Positions 18,228-27,243 of a DNA stretch of 64,000 nt are shown one piece after another. Position 1 is the stretch's first letter. Each line of letters begins with the position of its first letter. Source of the DNA: CAWKGV01 sp963849305 (GTDB lineage Bacteria > Pseudomonadota > Alphaproteobacteria > Acetobacterales > Acetobacteraceae); NCBI GenBank assembly GCA_963849305.1, contig CAWKGV010000022.1, positions 186,001-250,000 of the forward strand, written 5' to 3'. Below the pieces are notes generated by a model. The model saw only the letters and a list, made by a program, of their open reading frames with translations, ran no database searches and had not been told where the DNA came from. The translations under genes were made by a program, and so were the position numbers.

Positions 18228-19463
18228 ATGACGATCTGGGCCAAGGGACCGACGCGCCGGCAAGCTCTGGCCGGGGCGGGCGTGCTCGGCGCGGCGGCAA
18301 GCCTGCCGATCCCCTTCATCCACCGGGCGGAGGCAGCCGAGACCATCCGCATCGGCCTGTTGCTCGCCAAAACCGGCGATATCGCCCCGCAGACCGAGTA
18401 TTTGGCCCAGGGCACCTATCTGGCCCTCGCGCAGCGCGGCAACCGGATCATGGGCCGGCCGGCCGAGCTGGTCTGGTACGACGAACCGAGCCCACAAGGC
18501 GCACAGCAAAATATGCAGAAGCTGGTGCAGGAGGAGAAAGTGGTGGCGATCCTCGGGGGTGCGCTCAGCTCCAATGCGCTCGCCGAGGAGGCGACCGCCC
18601 CCAGGCTCAAGATCCCGCTGATCATCGACAACGCCGCCGCGACCGACATCACCGGCAAGAACTGCAACCGCTGGACCTTCCGGCTGAACACGCCGGTCGC
18701 AGTGCAGGCGCGCATGTTCACCCCGTTTATCATGGGCTACGGCAAGCGGTGGTATTTCCTCACCGCGTCCTACGCGTTCGGCCAGGACATTAACCGCTCG
18801 TTCCACGAGTTGCTGCGACAGGCCGGTGGCACCGCGGTCGGCAACGACGAGGTGCCGCTCAACACGCCCGACTACAGCTCCTTCGTCCTCAAGATCCGCC
18901 AGGCCAAGCCCGATCTCGTGCTGGGCGGCGTGCCGGCCGGCGACCTCTCGACGTTCCTCAAACAATGGAACGAGATGGGGATGAAGGGGACGATCCCGGT
19001 GGCCGAGATCGCCATCGGCGACACCGATATCTGGGCGGTCGGGCCGGAGGCGGCGACCGGCATCTACACCTCGCTCTGGTGGTACAAGAACCCGAACAAT
19101 CCGCCGCTGGAACAGGAGTTCGCCGCCGCCTACGCGAAGAAGCATGGCCGGCCCGCCGCCGACAAGGCGTGGATGGGCTGGATCACCGCCCGCTCGCTAT
19201 TCGAATCGATCGAGGCGGCTAAATCGACCGAGCCGATGGCGATCGTCGAGGCGCTGGAGAACTGGAAAGGCGGCACCGATAAGAAGCCGTACAGCTACCG
19301 CAAGTCCGACCATCAGATGCTGTTGCGCAACCTGGTCGTGCAGGTGAAGCCGCAGATTACCGACAAGTGGGATTATTTCGACGTGAAGGGCGAGGTGCCG
19401 GAAAATCCGGCGCAGCTCGACCAAGTGTACGGCACCTCCGCCTGCCACATATCGGCGACCTGA
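18228..19463 (+). CDS. Liv-type ABC transporter substrate-binding protein, Tat signal
   Basis: Periplasmic-binding protein of the branched-chain amino acid/amide (HAAT) family, 411 residues. The N-terminus has a twin-arginine-type signal (PTRRQALAGAGVLGAAASLP) ending near HRAEA, suggesting folded export. The ligand-domain pattern is IRIGLLLAKTGDIAPQTEYLAQG with VVAILGGALSSNALAEEATA. GGGAGG lies 5 bases before ATG 18228, which rules out the in-frame GTG 18 bases upstream. First gene of an operon with livH and the LivMGF fusion. The ligand could be a branched-chain amino acid, amide or aromatic acid. Confidence 0.9.
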   Translation: MTIWAKGPTRRQALAGAGVLGAAASLPIPFIHRAEAAETIRIGLLLAKTGDIAPQTEYLAQGTYLALAQRGNRIMGRPAELVWYDEPSPQGAQQNMQKLVQEEKVVAILGGALSSNALAEEATAPRLKIPLIIDNAAATDITGKNCNRWTFRLNTPVAVQARMFTPFIMGYGKRWYFLTASYAFGQDINRSFHELLRQAGGTAVGNDEVPLNTPDYSSFVLKIRQAKPDLVLGGVPAGDLSTFLKQWNEMGMKGTIPVAEIAIGDTDIWAVGPEAATGIYTSLWWYKNPNNPPLEQEFAAAYAKKHGRPAADKAWMGWITARSLFESIEAAKSTEPMAIVEALENWKGGTDKKPYSYRKSDHQMLLRNLVVQVKPQITDKWDYFDVKGEVPENPAQLDQVYGTSACHISAT

Positions 19464-19481
19464 TCCCGGCGGGCCGTCGCG

Positions 19482-20351
19482 ATGAGCGATATCCTGCTGT
19501 CGCAGGCCGCCAACGGGCTAGTGCTCGGCGGTCTTTATGTGCTGATCGCGATCGGGCTCTCAATCATCTTCGGCCTGTTGGGGATCGTGAACTTCGCGCA
19601 TGGCGCGTTCTTCGCGCTCGGGGCCTATTTTGGTCTGACGCTCTATCAACAATTCGGTTGGCCGGCGGTGGTGCTGGCGCCGATCGCGGTCGGACTGTTG
19701 GGCATGGTCGTCGAGCGGCTGCTGATCCGCCGGCTCTACGACAAGGATCCGCTGGTCAGCCTGATCGTGACCTTCGCGCTCGCGCTGCTGATCGAGGCAC
19801 TGACGCGGCTTATCTGGGGCGGGCTCGGCCAGCCGTTCAACCCGCCTCCGTGGCTGTCCGGCGTGTTCTTCTGGGGGCCGGTGCTGATCACGAAGTATCG
19901 CGCCGCGGTTTTCCTGGCCACGGTGGCGCTGCTGATCGCGCTCTGGGCTTTCCTCCAGTTCACGCCGTACGGCCGCATACTGCGCGCCGGCTCGCGCGAC
20001 CCGGAGATGGTGGGGCTGCTCGGCATCCGGCTGCCCGTGGTACTGACCGCGGTGTTCGGGCTCGGCTGCGCCATTGCCGGCGTTGCCGGCGTGCTGGCCG
20101 CCCCGCTCTGGACTGTCTCGCCCGCGATGCAGGAGGGCGCGATCATGCCCGCTTTCGTCGTGGTCACGATCGGCGGGCTGGGCTCGTTCGCCGGCGCGGT
20201 CATCGCCGGCCTGCTGGTGGGCGTGGTGACGACGCTGACAATCCAGTTCGAGCCGGCGGCCTCGGGCGCGGTCATGTACGTGTTCATGGCGCTGGTCTTG
20301 CTGGTGCGGCCGCGCGGGCTGCTCGGGGAGCGGTGGGAGCGGTTTGAGTGA
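19482..20351 (+). CDS. livH: LivH-type ABC transporter permease
   Basis: First membrane subunit of the Liv-type importer, 289 residues, about eight hydrophobic helices. The family start motif SQAANGLVLGGLYVLIAIGL and GIVNFAHGAFFALGAY are present, and the C-terminal cytoplasmic motif PAFVVVTIGGLGSFAGAVIAG matches LivH. It begins 18 bases after the binding-protein stop. The stop TGA overlaps the GTG of the next gene (GTGA), so translation of the fusion protein may be coupled to it. Confidence 0.92.
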   Translation: MSDILLSQAANGLVLGGLYVLIAIGLSIIFGLLGIVNFAHGAFFALGAYFGLTLYQQFGWPAVVLAPIAVGLLGMVVERLLIRRLYDKDPLVSLIVTFALALLIEALTRLIWGGLGQPFNPPPWLSGVFFWGPVLITKYRAAVFLATVALLIALWAFLQFTPYGRILRAGSRDPEMVGLLGIRLPVVLTAVFGLGCAIAGVAGVLAAPLWTVSPAMQEGAIMPAFVVVTIGGLGSFAGAVIAGLLVGVVTTLTIQFEPAASGAVMYVFMALVLLVRPRGLLGERWERFE

Positions 20352-22957
20352 GCGGCGGGGCTCGCCCCTTCCCCCAACCCCCTCCCGCAAGGGGAAGGGG
20401 CTTCAGGCTACAACTCCCCCGCCCCTTGCGAGAGAGGGCCGGGGGGAGGGGTTTGAGCCATCCCGTCCTTTGGGTCGCGCTCGTGCTGGCGGCACTCACC
20501 GCGTTCTGGCGCGCCACCGGTGCGCCCGAGGGGCTGATCACCGAAATCGCCATCTACACGCTGTACGGCGCGGGCGTGAACCTGCTGGTGGGATACACCG
20601 GCCTCGTGCCGTTCGGCGCCTCAGTATTCTTCGGCTGCGCGACCTATGCCGCGGCGATCTCGATGACGAGCTTTCTCGGGAACGAGTTCGAGGCATTCGG
20701 CTTTTCCATTGCCTTCTCGCTCCTGCTCGCGCTCGTTATTGGCGTCATCATCCTCCGCCGGCGGGGTCTCTATTTTTCTCTGCTGACGCTGGCCTTCTCG
20801 CAGATCGCCTTCGAGATCGCGTTCAAATGGACCGCGCTCACTGGGGGCGAGAACGGAATACAGGGCGTGCCCCGGCCGCTGCTCGCGGGCAGCGCGGTGT
20901 TCCACGCCTTCACCATCGTCACGGTCGCGACCGGCATGTGGCTGCTATGGCGCATCGCGCACGCGCCGTTCGGACGGACCTTGCAAGCCTTGCGCGACAA
21001 CGAGCAGCGGGTGCAGAGCCTGGGTTACAGCACATTTCGCCTGAAGCTCACCGCCTTCGTCGTTATGGCGGGCGTGCTCGGCTACGCGGGCGCGCTGCTC
21101 GCCTTCATGCTGCGCGGCGCCTATGCCGACAACCTGAGTTGGCAGCATGCCGGCGACGCGCTGCTGATGGCGGTGCTGGGCGGCGTTCACCACTTCCTTG
21201 GCCCGCTCTGGGGCGCGATCGCGTTCGTGCTGCTGCAAGACCGGCTATCCCAGGTCAGCGAGAACTGGTGGCTGTTCTTCGCCCCCATCATCCTGGTATT
21301 CGCGCTCGCCTCACCCGAGGGGATTCAGGGCCTGGTCCAGCACGTGCTGCGTCGCCAGCACTGGACATTGACGAGGCGGGGCATCCCACCGCGCCCGGCG
21401 GCGATCGTCCCGTGGCGCGGCGGACGCACGGACTTACCGGCGGACGAGCCCGTGCTGACCGTGCGCGGGCTCAGCAAGCGGTTCGGCCAGCTCGTGACCG
21501 CGGCCAACATCGACCTCGATGTGCGCCCGTTCCAATTGCACAGCCTGATCGGCCCGAACGGGGCGGGCAAGACGACGCTGTTCAACATGCTCACCGGGCG
21601 GCTCAAGCCCAACGCCGGGGTGATCCGCTTCGAGGGGCGCGACATCACGCGCATGGCGGTCCATCGCCGGGTGCGGCTAGGGCTCGGGCGCTCGTTCCAA
21701 ATCCTGAGCGTGTTCCGCACGCTGACCGCGTTCGAGAACGTGCGCATCGCGGTACAGGCGCGAAGCCGTCACGCCGGCAGCCTCTGGCGCGATGCTTACG
21801 CGCTGGCGGAGGTCAACGCGCGAACCTGGTCGCTGCTCGACGCGGTCGGGCTCGAGAACCGGGCAGCCGAGCAATGCGAGAACCTTTCGCATGGCGAGCA
21901 GCGGCTGCTGGAGATCGCCATCACGCTTGCCACCGATGCGCGGCTGCTGCTGCTCGACGAACCGCTGGCAGGGCTGGCGGAGGCGGACCGCGAGGTGGTC
22001 GGCCGACTGATCCGCGGGTTGGCCGAAACCCATGCGGTGCTGCTGATCGAGCACGACATCGACCGCGTGCTCGCGCTGTCGGACCGGATCACCGTGCTGC
22101 ACCAGGGCAGGCTGATCGCCGACGGCAAGCCAGCGGAGGTGGCGGCGAACCCGGATGTCGTGGCTGCTTATTTGGGAGCGGCGCGCGAGGCGCACCGGCC
22201 GGCGGTCGTGGCCGCCGCCGCCGCCGCGCCGCGCCCGTCCGAGGCGCCATTGCTCAGGCTTTCGGCGCTGCGGGCCGGCTACGCGGGCAGCGTCGTGCTG
22301 GACGGGCTCGACCTGGAGGTGCACGCCGGCGAAGCCGTGGCGCTGCTCGGGCGCAACGGCGTGGGCAAGACCACGACCCTGCGCGCCATTACCGGCACGG
22401 CGCAGAAGAACGCCGGCCGGATCGTGTTCGACGGCGCGGACATCACCGCGGCGCGCTCCTACGCCATCAACCGCCGCGGCATCTCGTTGGTGCCGGAGGG
22501 GCGGCGACTGTTTCCCAACCTGACGGTGATCGAGAACCTGCGCCTGGCCACGCGCCCGGGCGGGGTGCCGGTAGAGGAGATCTACGCGCTGTTCCCGAAG
22601 CTGCGCTCGTTGCATCGGTCGAAGGCGGAAAGCCTGTCCGGCGGCGAGCGGCAGATGGTGGCGATCGCGCGCGCGCTGGTGGTGCCGAGCAAGCTCATCC
22701 TGCTCGACGAGCCGTTCGAGGGTTTGGCGCCAGCCATCATTCAGGAGGTCATGGGGGCCCTGGTGAAGCTGCGCGGACGAGCCGCGATGGTGATCGTCGA
22801 GCATCACGCCGAGACCGTGCTGCCGATCGTGGATCGCGCCTACGTCCTAGTGAACGGCCGCGCCGCATTCGAGGGCAGCGCGCGGGCGCTGGAGGCCGAC
22901 ACGGCGCTACAGGCGCGCTTGCTCGGAGTGGTGCAGGCGGAGGCAGCGGTGGTCTAA
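20348..22957 (+). CDS. LivM-LivG-LivF fusion: permease with two ABC ATPase domains
   Basis: A single frame of 869 residues carries what are normally three proteins. Residues about 40-330 are a LivM permease (NLLVGYTGLVPFGASVFFG; GGVHHFLGPLWGA). Residues about 365-605 are a LivG ATPase: Walker A GPNGAGKTT near 402, signature LSHGEQ, Walker B LLLLDEP. Residues about 625-869 are a LivF ATPase: Walker A GRNGVGKTT near 668, signature LSGGERQ, Walker B LILLDEP. An alanine-rich linker (VVAAAAAAPRP) joins the ATPases. With livH this would complete the importer from two polypeptides. Start: GTG 20348 overlaps the livH stop, but the first 35 codons lie in a GC-rich repeat; a TTG at 20453 after GGGGAGGGG is an alternative. 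Confidence 0.92.
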   Translation: MSGGARPFPQPPPARGRGFRLQLPRPLRERAGGRGLSHPVLWVALVLAALTAFWRATGAPEGLITEIAIYTLYGAGVNLLVGYTGLVPFGASVFFGCATYAAAISMTSFLGNEFEAFGFSIAFSLLLALVIGVIILRRRGLYFSLLTLAFSQIAFEIAFKWTALTGGENGIQGVPRPLLAGSAVFHAFTIVTVATGMWLLWRIAHAPFGRTLQALRDNEQRVQSLGYSTFRLKLTAFVVMAGVLGYAGALLAFMLRGAYADNLSWQHAGDALLMAVLGGVHHFLGPLWGAIAFVLLQDRLSQVSENWWLFFAPIILVFALASPEGIQGLVQHVLRRQHWTLTRRGIPPRPAAIVPWRGGRTDLPADEPVLTVRGLSKRFGQLVTAANIDLDVRPFQLHSLIGPNGAGKTTLFNMLTGRLKPNAGVIRFEGRDITRMAVHRRVRLGLGRSFQILSVFRTLTAFENVRIAVQARSRHAGSLWRDAYALAEVNARTWSLLDAVGLENRAAEQCENLSHGEQRLLEIAITLATDARLLLLDEPLAGLAEADREVVGRLIRGLAETHAVLLIEHDIDRVLALSDRITVLHQGRLIADGKPAEVAANPDVVAAYLGAAREAHRPAVVAAAAAAPRPSEAPLLRLSALRAGYAGSVVLDGLDLEVHAGEAVALLGRNGVGKTTTLRAITGTAQKNAGRIVFDGADITAARSYAINRRGISLVPEGRRLFPNLTVIENLRLATRPGGVPVEEIYALFPKLRSLHRSKAESLSGGERQMVAIARALVVPSKLILLDEPFEGLAPAIIQEVMGALVKLRGRAAMVIVEHHAETVLPIVDRAYVLVNGRAAFEGSARALEADTALQARLLGVVQAEAAVV
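20365..20450. repeat. CCCTCCC/GGGAGGG palindromic repeat at the livH-livM junction
   Basis: Paired pyrimidine-rich and purine-rich blocks (CCCCTTCCCCC with GGGGAAGGGG, then CTCCCCCGCCCC with GGGCCGGGGGGAGGGG) form imperfect hairpins. Similar blocks occur at 27160-27198 and 63181-63243. Here the repeat lies within the 5' end of the open frame of the LivMGF fusion, so it is either translated as a proline/arginine-rich leader or acts as a spacer before a downstream TTG start. Confidence 0.5.
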
Positions 22958-23060
22958 CCAAAATTCGTTAGGCTCGCCGCGAGTCCAAATACCGCAAACT
23001 GCTTCACACACTTTCCTGCCGTACCGTAGGCTGTGAAGACTTGGCTCGGACGGTGATCTC

Positions 23061-24951
23061 ATGTTGAAAGCGCGAACGGGGGTTCGGGCGCTCGGGTTGG
23101 CCATCGCTCTCGCCGGGACCAACCCACGCCGCCGAGCCGCCCGCCGGCTTCCGGCAGTTTCGGCTGGATACTGATCGTACGGGACAATGGAACCGCAGTG
23201 CAAACGCTGCACCTCGAGATCGCCGTCAACAATGACGCTGCTGCCCGCAGCGAAGCACAACAGCACGTGACGTTCTCGGAGGGGCTGGAGCGGGTGGAGC
23301 TGATCGAAGCCTACACGCAAAAGCCCGATGGCCGGCGCATTCCCACCCAGCCTGGCGCCGTGCGTACCCAGCTCGCCCCGGGCGTGCCGAACCTCCCCGC
23401 CTACAATGACCGCAAGCAGATGATCGCCGGTACTCCCCGAGGTCGCCGGTGGCGACGTGCTCGTGGTGACCTGGCGCAATACCATCGAGCATCCCGTCAT
23501 TCCTGGCGAGTTCGCCTGGACCAGCTTGTTCCCGCGCACGATCCCCTGGGATAGCGCCGATGTCACGATCACCACCTCGCTCGGCAAGCCGCTGCAGACC
23601 GAAACGCATGGGCCGGCCTTCGAGCATTTCGACGAGGGCGGCCACCACGTTTATCGTTGGCATTATTCAGCCCCGGCGGTCCCTGAAGACCCAGCCGCGC
23701 TCTCGCCAGAGGACCGCGTCCCGCGCCTCTTCGCCTCCACATTCCCAAGCTGGGCCGATTTCTCGCGCTCCTACGCCGCCTTGGTCGCCCCCAAGACAGA
23801 GGTGACGCCCAGCGTCCAGGCCCTCGCCGACGAGGTCACGGCCGGCGTTTCCGAGCGGCGGGAGCAAGCCCAGCGTCTTTACGATTGGGTCAGCGGCCAT
23901 GTGCGCTGGGTGGCGATTTGGTTGGGCAACGGTGGCTACATGCCGCACACGGCCGAGGAGGTGCTCGCCAACGGCTACGGCGACTGCAAGGATCAAGTCG
24001 TGTTGCTCATGGCCCTGTTGCGCGCCAAAGGCATTCCCGCCGAACCGGTGCTGGTCAATCTCGGCCCGAGCTATACCCTGAGCAAGCCCGCGACCTACAC
24101 CGCGTTCAACCACGTCATCACTTATCTGCCCGAGTGGCGGACCTATGCCGACACGACATCCGGAAGCGCGCCGTTCGGGACGCTGACCTTGCCCGAATAT
24201 GGCAAGCCCGTGCTGCACCTCACTGCCTCAGGCGAGGCGCCAAGCGCCTTGACCGCGCTATCGCCCGGACTCGCCCATCGAACACTTGGATACCGCGGCC
24301 AAGCTCGCGGCGAACGGGACAGTGACCGGCACCAGCATCAGCGAGGCTAGCGGCCCGCCCGCGATCTCGCTGCGCCTTGCCGGCAAAGCCATTCAAGCGG
24401 CCGGGGCGGAAGCGGTAGCGGCGAGGCAGCTCCGCAAATTGGGTGAACCCGGCCAGGGCAGCTTCACGCTGCCCAAGACAGATGCGATCGGATCGAGTTA
24501 CCGTCTCGAGGCGAACGTTCACCCTCGAGGATCATTCCAATTGGCTCGAGGGCGATTCCTTTCCGGATGCCGTCTGGGTTGCCGCTTCTGAAGCGCACCA
24601 GGCGACGGCCCGATCGGCCCGATGCCATCTCGTTGGGTTGACCCGTTGACCGAACCCACTCCCTGCTACGCCGGCCAGCAAGAGGAGAACCTGTCCCTTG
24701 CGCTCCCGCCCGGCTACCATCCGGCCCACCTGCCGAAAGGACGCACCGTCGCGGGCAGCTTCTTCCGCTTCGAGAGCCGCTGGGCGTTCTCGGACGGGGC
24801 TATCACGGTGCATCGGTCGCTGGTTTCCACCCTCGATCAGCCTCTATGCGAAGGGGCTCGCCGTATCGAGGCCGCACACGCGCTCAAAAAGATCCGCCGC
24901 GACCTGGAGGAGCGCGTCAGTTTGGACGGGCGCCGAATGACGTCTCGTTAG
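23061..24951 (+). pseudogene. DUF3857/transglutaminase-like protein, multiply frameshifted
   Basis: Reading the segment as one gene requires about six frame changes (near 23120, 23170, 23435, 24265, 24525, 24640). The pieces in order: a hydrophobic leader after ATG 23061; the DUF3857 domain (ERVELIEAYTQKPDGRRIP, then GGDVLVVTWRNTIEHP); a transglutaminase core with the expected triad, Cys in NGYGDCKDQ, His in TAFNHVITYLP and Asp in TYADTT; and a C-terminal DUF3858-like beta region ending RRMTSR. Catalytic residues are intact and five of the six shifts look like +1 insertions, so poor sequence quality competes with true decay. It overlaps the convergent NRAMP-2 gene by 4 bases. Function in this family is generally unknown. 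Confidence 0.72.
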
Positions 24952-26294
24952 CCGCCGAGGATGTGCGGGAATAGAACGGTCGTTGCGAACGCCAGCCCGG
25001 CGAGCACCAGGAACACCGTCACCGCGATGCCGAGGATGTTCCAGGCCAGGCTGTTGCGATGCGTTCCCATCACCTCCTGGTCGTTGGCGAGCAGGATCAG
25101 GAACAACAATGCCGGCGGCATCGCGAGTGTGGCGATCACGTTGACGATGATCACCACCGACTCGAGCGGCACGCCCGGGATCAGCACGAGCCCGCCAGCC
25201 AGCGCCGCCGATCCCAGCAACACGGCATAGAACGGCAAAGCCTCGTGCACCGGGGCGTTCAGGCTATGCGCGCCGCCAAGCACTTCGCCAAAAGCATAGG
25301 CCGACGAAGTGGAGATGGCGATCGCCGCCACCAGCCCGGCCTCGAACACACCGAGCGCGAATAGTGCCGCGCCCGCGTGACCGACATAGGGCTCCAGTGC
25401 CTCGGCGAACTGCGCCGCCTGGAAGTTTTGCGCGCTGATCCCATGCGTGAACAGCGGCGTCGTGGCGATGATGCCGGCGATGCCGAAGGCAGCGGCAATC
25501 AGCGAGCCGAGCAGTGTGTCAAGCCGGATACCCTTCAGGTCGCGTGCTTGCAGCCCTTTATCCGCTACCGCGCCCTGCTGGAAGAACAGCATCCACGGCG
25601 TGACCGTGGCGCCGATATTGGAGACCATGAGCGTGACGGCGTCGGGCGTGAGCCCGCCATGCAAGGGAGTCCAGGTCAGGAACGAGCGGCCGACCGCCGA
25701 CCAGTCCGGATGCGCCATGATCGCCACCGGCACGAACAGGACGTTGCAAAACGCGAGGCCGAGCGTGATGCGCTCCCAAGTCCGGTAGCGTGACGTGCAG
25801 GCCGCGAACACGACCAGCAGTACGCTGCCGCCCACTGCCAGGGTTGGCGGAATGCCGAAAAAGCCGAGGCCCGCCCTGACGCCGATGAACTCGGTGATTA
25901 AGGTCAGGAAGTTCCCGACCATCAGGTCCGCCGCAGAGAACCATCCCCAGAACGGGCCGAACCGGGCGAAGATCAGCTTGCCGAGACCCTGGCTGGTCAC
26001 TGCCCCCAAACGCGCGGCCATCTCCTGGACGACGAACCCGATCGCGAACGTCATCAATACGAAGGGCAGGAAGTAGCCGATCCCGTACCCCGCCCCGGTC
26101 GCGGCGTACGAGAGCATACTGGGGGCGTCGTTCTCGCCGAGGAAGACGAGCACGCCCGGCCCAGCAAGCAGCCAAAACAGGCGCAGCCGCCCCAGCCCAC
26201 GGCGGGGGGCGCGGCGCAGGCGCTCCACCCTGACCTGGTCACGGGCGCGGTCCAGGTCTTCGTGACGGATGCTGGCGGACGTATCCTCGTTCAC
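24948..26294 (-). CDS. divergent NRAMP-family divalent metal transporter (copy 2)
   Basis: 448-residue inner-membrane carrier of the NRAMP superfamily with about eleven helices and a basic N-terminal tail (DRARDQVRVERLRRAPRR). The TM1 site reads GENDAPSMLSYAATG where canonical members have DPGN, and TM6 reads SNIGATVTPWMLFFQQGAVADK where they have MPH. The block TPWMLFFQQ parallels MPWMVFYQQ of the copy at 3091-4383, so the two are paralogues of one divergent subgroup. It follows a small membrane-protein gene by 28 bases and is divergent from an MntR-like regulator, supporting Mn2+ or Mg2+ uptake; the ion is inferred from context. Confidence 0.84.
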   Translation of the reverse strand: MNEDTSASIRHEDLDRARDQVRVERLRRAPRRGLGRLRLFWLLAGPGVLVFLGENDAPSMLSYAATGAGYGIGYFLPFVLMTFAIGFVVQEMAARLGAVTSQGLGKLIFARFGPFWGWFSAADLMVGNFLTLITEFIGVRAGLGFFGIPPTLAVGGSVLLVVFAACTSRYRTWERITLGLAFCNVLFVPVAIMAHPDWSAVGRSFLTWTPLHGGLTPDAVTLMVSNIGATVTPWMLFFQQGAVADKGLQARDLKGIRLDTLLGSLIAAAFGIAGIIATTPLFTHGISAQNFQAAQFAEALEPYVGHAGAALFALGVFEAGLVAAIAISTSSAYAFGEVLGGAHSLNAPVHEALPFYAVLLGSAALAGGLVLIPGVPLESVVIIVNVIATLAMPPALLFLILLANDQEVMGTHRNSLAWNILGIAVTVFLVLAGLAFATTVLFPHILGG

Positions 26295-26322
26295 GCCCCG
26301 GGGAGCCTAGCTGGCCGGGCGA

Positions 26323-26490
26323 TCAGGCGATGCGCGCAAGCTGGACCGCCACGACCACCAGCATCGCGAAAACATAGAACCTGAGCAGCCACATCAGCGC
26401 AGTGGTCAGCGACGAGAAACGGCGCCGGCGCCAGCCAACACGCCGGCGAGCCGCGGAACGGCGCGCGGCATCGACGACATCTTCAGTCAT
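26323..26490 (-). CDS. small basic single-span membrane protein upstream of NRAMP-2
   Basis: 55 residues from ATG 26490. The first half is strongly basic (ARRSAARRRVGWRRRRFSS), followed by one hydrophobic helix (ALMWLLRFYVFAMLVVVAVQ) and a short tail, so a cytoplasmic positive N-terminus with a single transmembrane span is predicted. It ends 28 bases before the NRAMP-2 start, and the candidate operator lies 75 bases upstream. I do not recognise a family. The reading frame runs on further upstream, but that part overlaps the regulator gene and is unlikely to be coding. Confidence 0.55.
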   Translation of the reverse strand: MTEDVVDAARRSAARRRVGWRRRRFSSLTTALMWLLRFYVFAMLVVVAVQLARIA

Positions 26491-26564
26491 GCCGCTTCGC
26501 CAGGTGTGTTCGCTGATCCCGTCCACGTCGCGCGCCCTCGATGACTTGCCTCGGCCCGACAAGT

Positions 26565-26576
26565 TAGCCCATGCTA
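26565..26576. promoter_or_regulatory. candidate MntR/Mur-type operator (TAGC-N4-GCTA)
   Basis: TAGCCCATGCTA, a perfect 4-base dyad around CCAT within GTTAGCCCATGCTAC, sits between the divergent small-membrane-protein/NRAMP-2 operon and the MntR-like gene. Known manganese-responsive sites share TAGC...GCTA half-sites, so position and symmetry fit autoregulation and NRAMP control. Short site, so moderate confidence only. Confidence 0.38.
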
Positions 26577-26695
26577 CAGAACAATCAAGAGGATCAGTTA
26601 CGGAGTATGGGCGACGCGGTGGAGCATGATCGCTCAAAAGTTGGGTTTTCCGCCGCGCCGAGCTATGCGTGAACCTCGTGAGAGGGGGAGGAGTC

Positions 26696-27203
26696 GTGGG
26701 GCCGATCCCAGATGCCACGCCCGGCGTCGGGTCGCCGAGCGACATGCCGGAGGAGCCGACCCAGGCCGAACGCTTCGGCAAGGCGCGCTCCGCCCAGTCG
26801 GCGGCCTTGACCGAGGACTATGTCGAGCTGATCGCCGACCTGCTCGCCGCAGGCGGGGAGGCGCGGCTGGTGGACATCGCCCGCCGGCTCGGCGTCTCCC
26901 ACCCGACCGCGGTGAAGAGCATCAGGCGGCTCAAGCGCGAGGGCCTCGCGACCGCCCGGCCCTATCGCGGCGTGTTCCTCACCGAAGCCGGCCAGGAACT
27001 TGCCGAGCGGGTGCGCGCGCGCCATCGGCTGGTGGTCGAACTGCTGATGGCGGTGGGCGTGCCGCCCGAGGCGGCGGAGTTCTGACGCCGAGGGCATCGA
27101 GCACCACGTCTCGACGGCGACGCTCGATGCGTTCAGCCGGTTCCTCGGGCAGACCGTGCGGCGTTCACCCCGATCCTCTCCCAAAGGGAGAGAGGGCGCT
27201 TAG
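26696..27203 (+). CDS. mntR: MntR-like (DtxR family) metal-dependent regulator, frameshift near 27082
   Basis: Metal-sensing repressor. The first frame holds the winged helix: LTEDYVELIADLLAAGGEARLVDIARRLGVSHPTAVKSIRRL, then EGLATARPYRGVFLTEAGQ and the start of the metal-binding domain RHRLVVELLMAVGVPPEAA. A premature stop follows GAGTTC, but one base later the frame continues DAEGIEHHVSTATLDAFSRFLG, the expected MntR block with the metal-ligand His pair. The last about 15 codons are encoded by a GC-rich repeat, so the natural end may be altered. GTG 26696 is chosen because GGGGGAGGA lies just upstream; ATG 26771 is the conservative alternative. Divergent from NRAMP-2. Confidence 0.8.
27160..27198. 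repeat. CCTCTCCC/GGGAGAGG palindromic repeat at the mntR 3' end
   Basis: TCCTCTCCC and GGGAGAGAGG can pair across AAA. Same style as the repeats at 20365-20450 and 63181-63243. It supplies the last codons of the mntR frame and could also act as a hairpin ending transcription. Confidence 0.4.
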
Positions 27204-27243
27204 CCGGTTTTTCGCGTCAGCGGTCGAGGGCTGGAGGGCCGCG

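Noticed and set aside
17277..19145. 622-codon minus-strand frame around the SDR gene
   Set aside because: Only the part from 18119 downstream matches an SDR with a good ribosome-binding site; the rest is antisense to the Liv binding-protein gene, a common effect of high GC.
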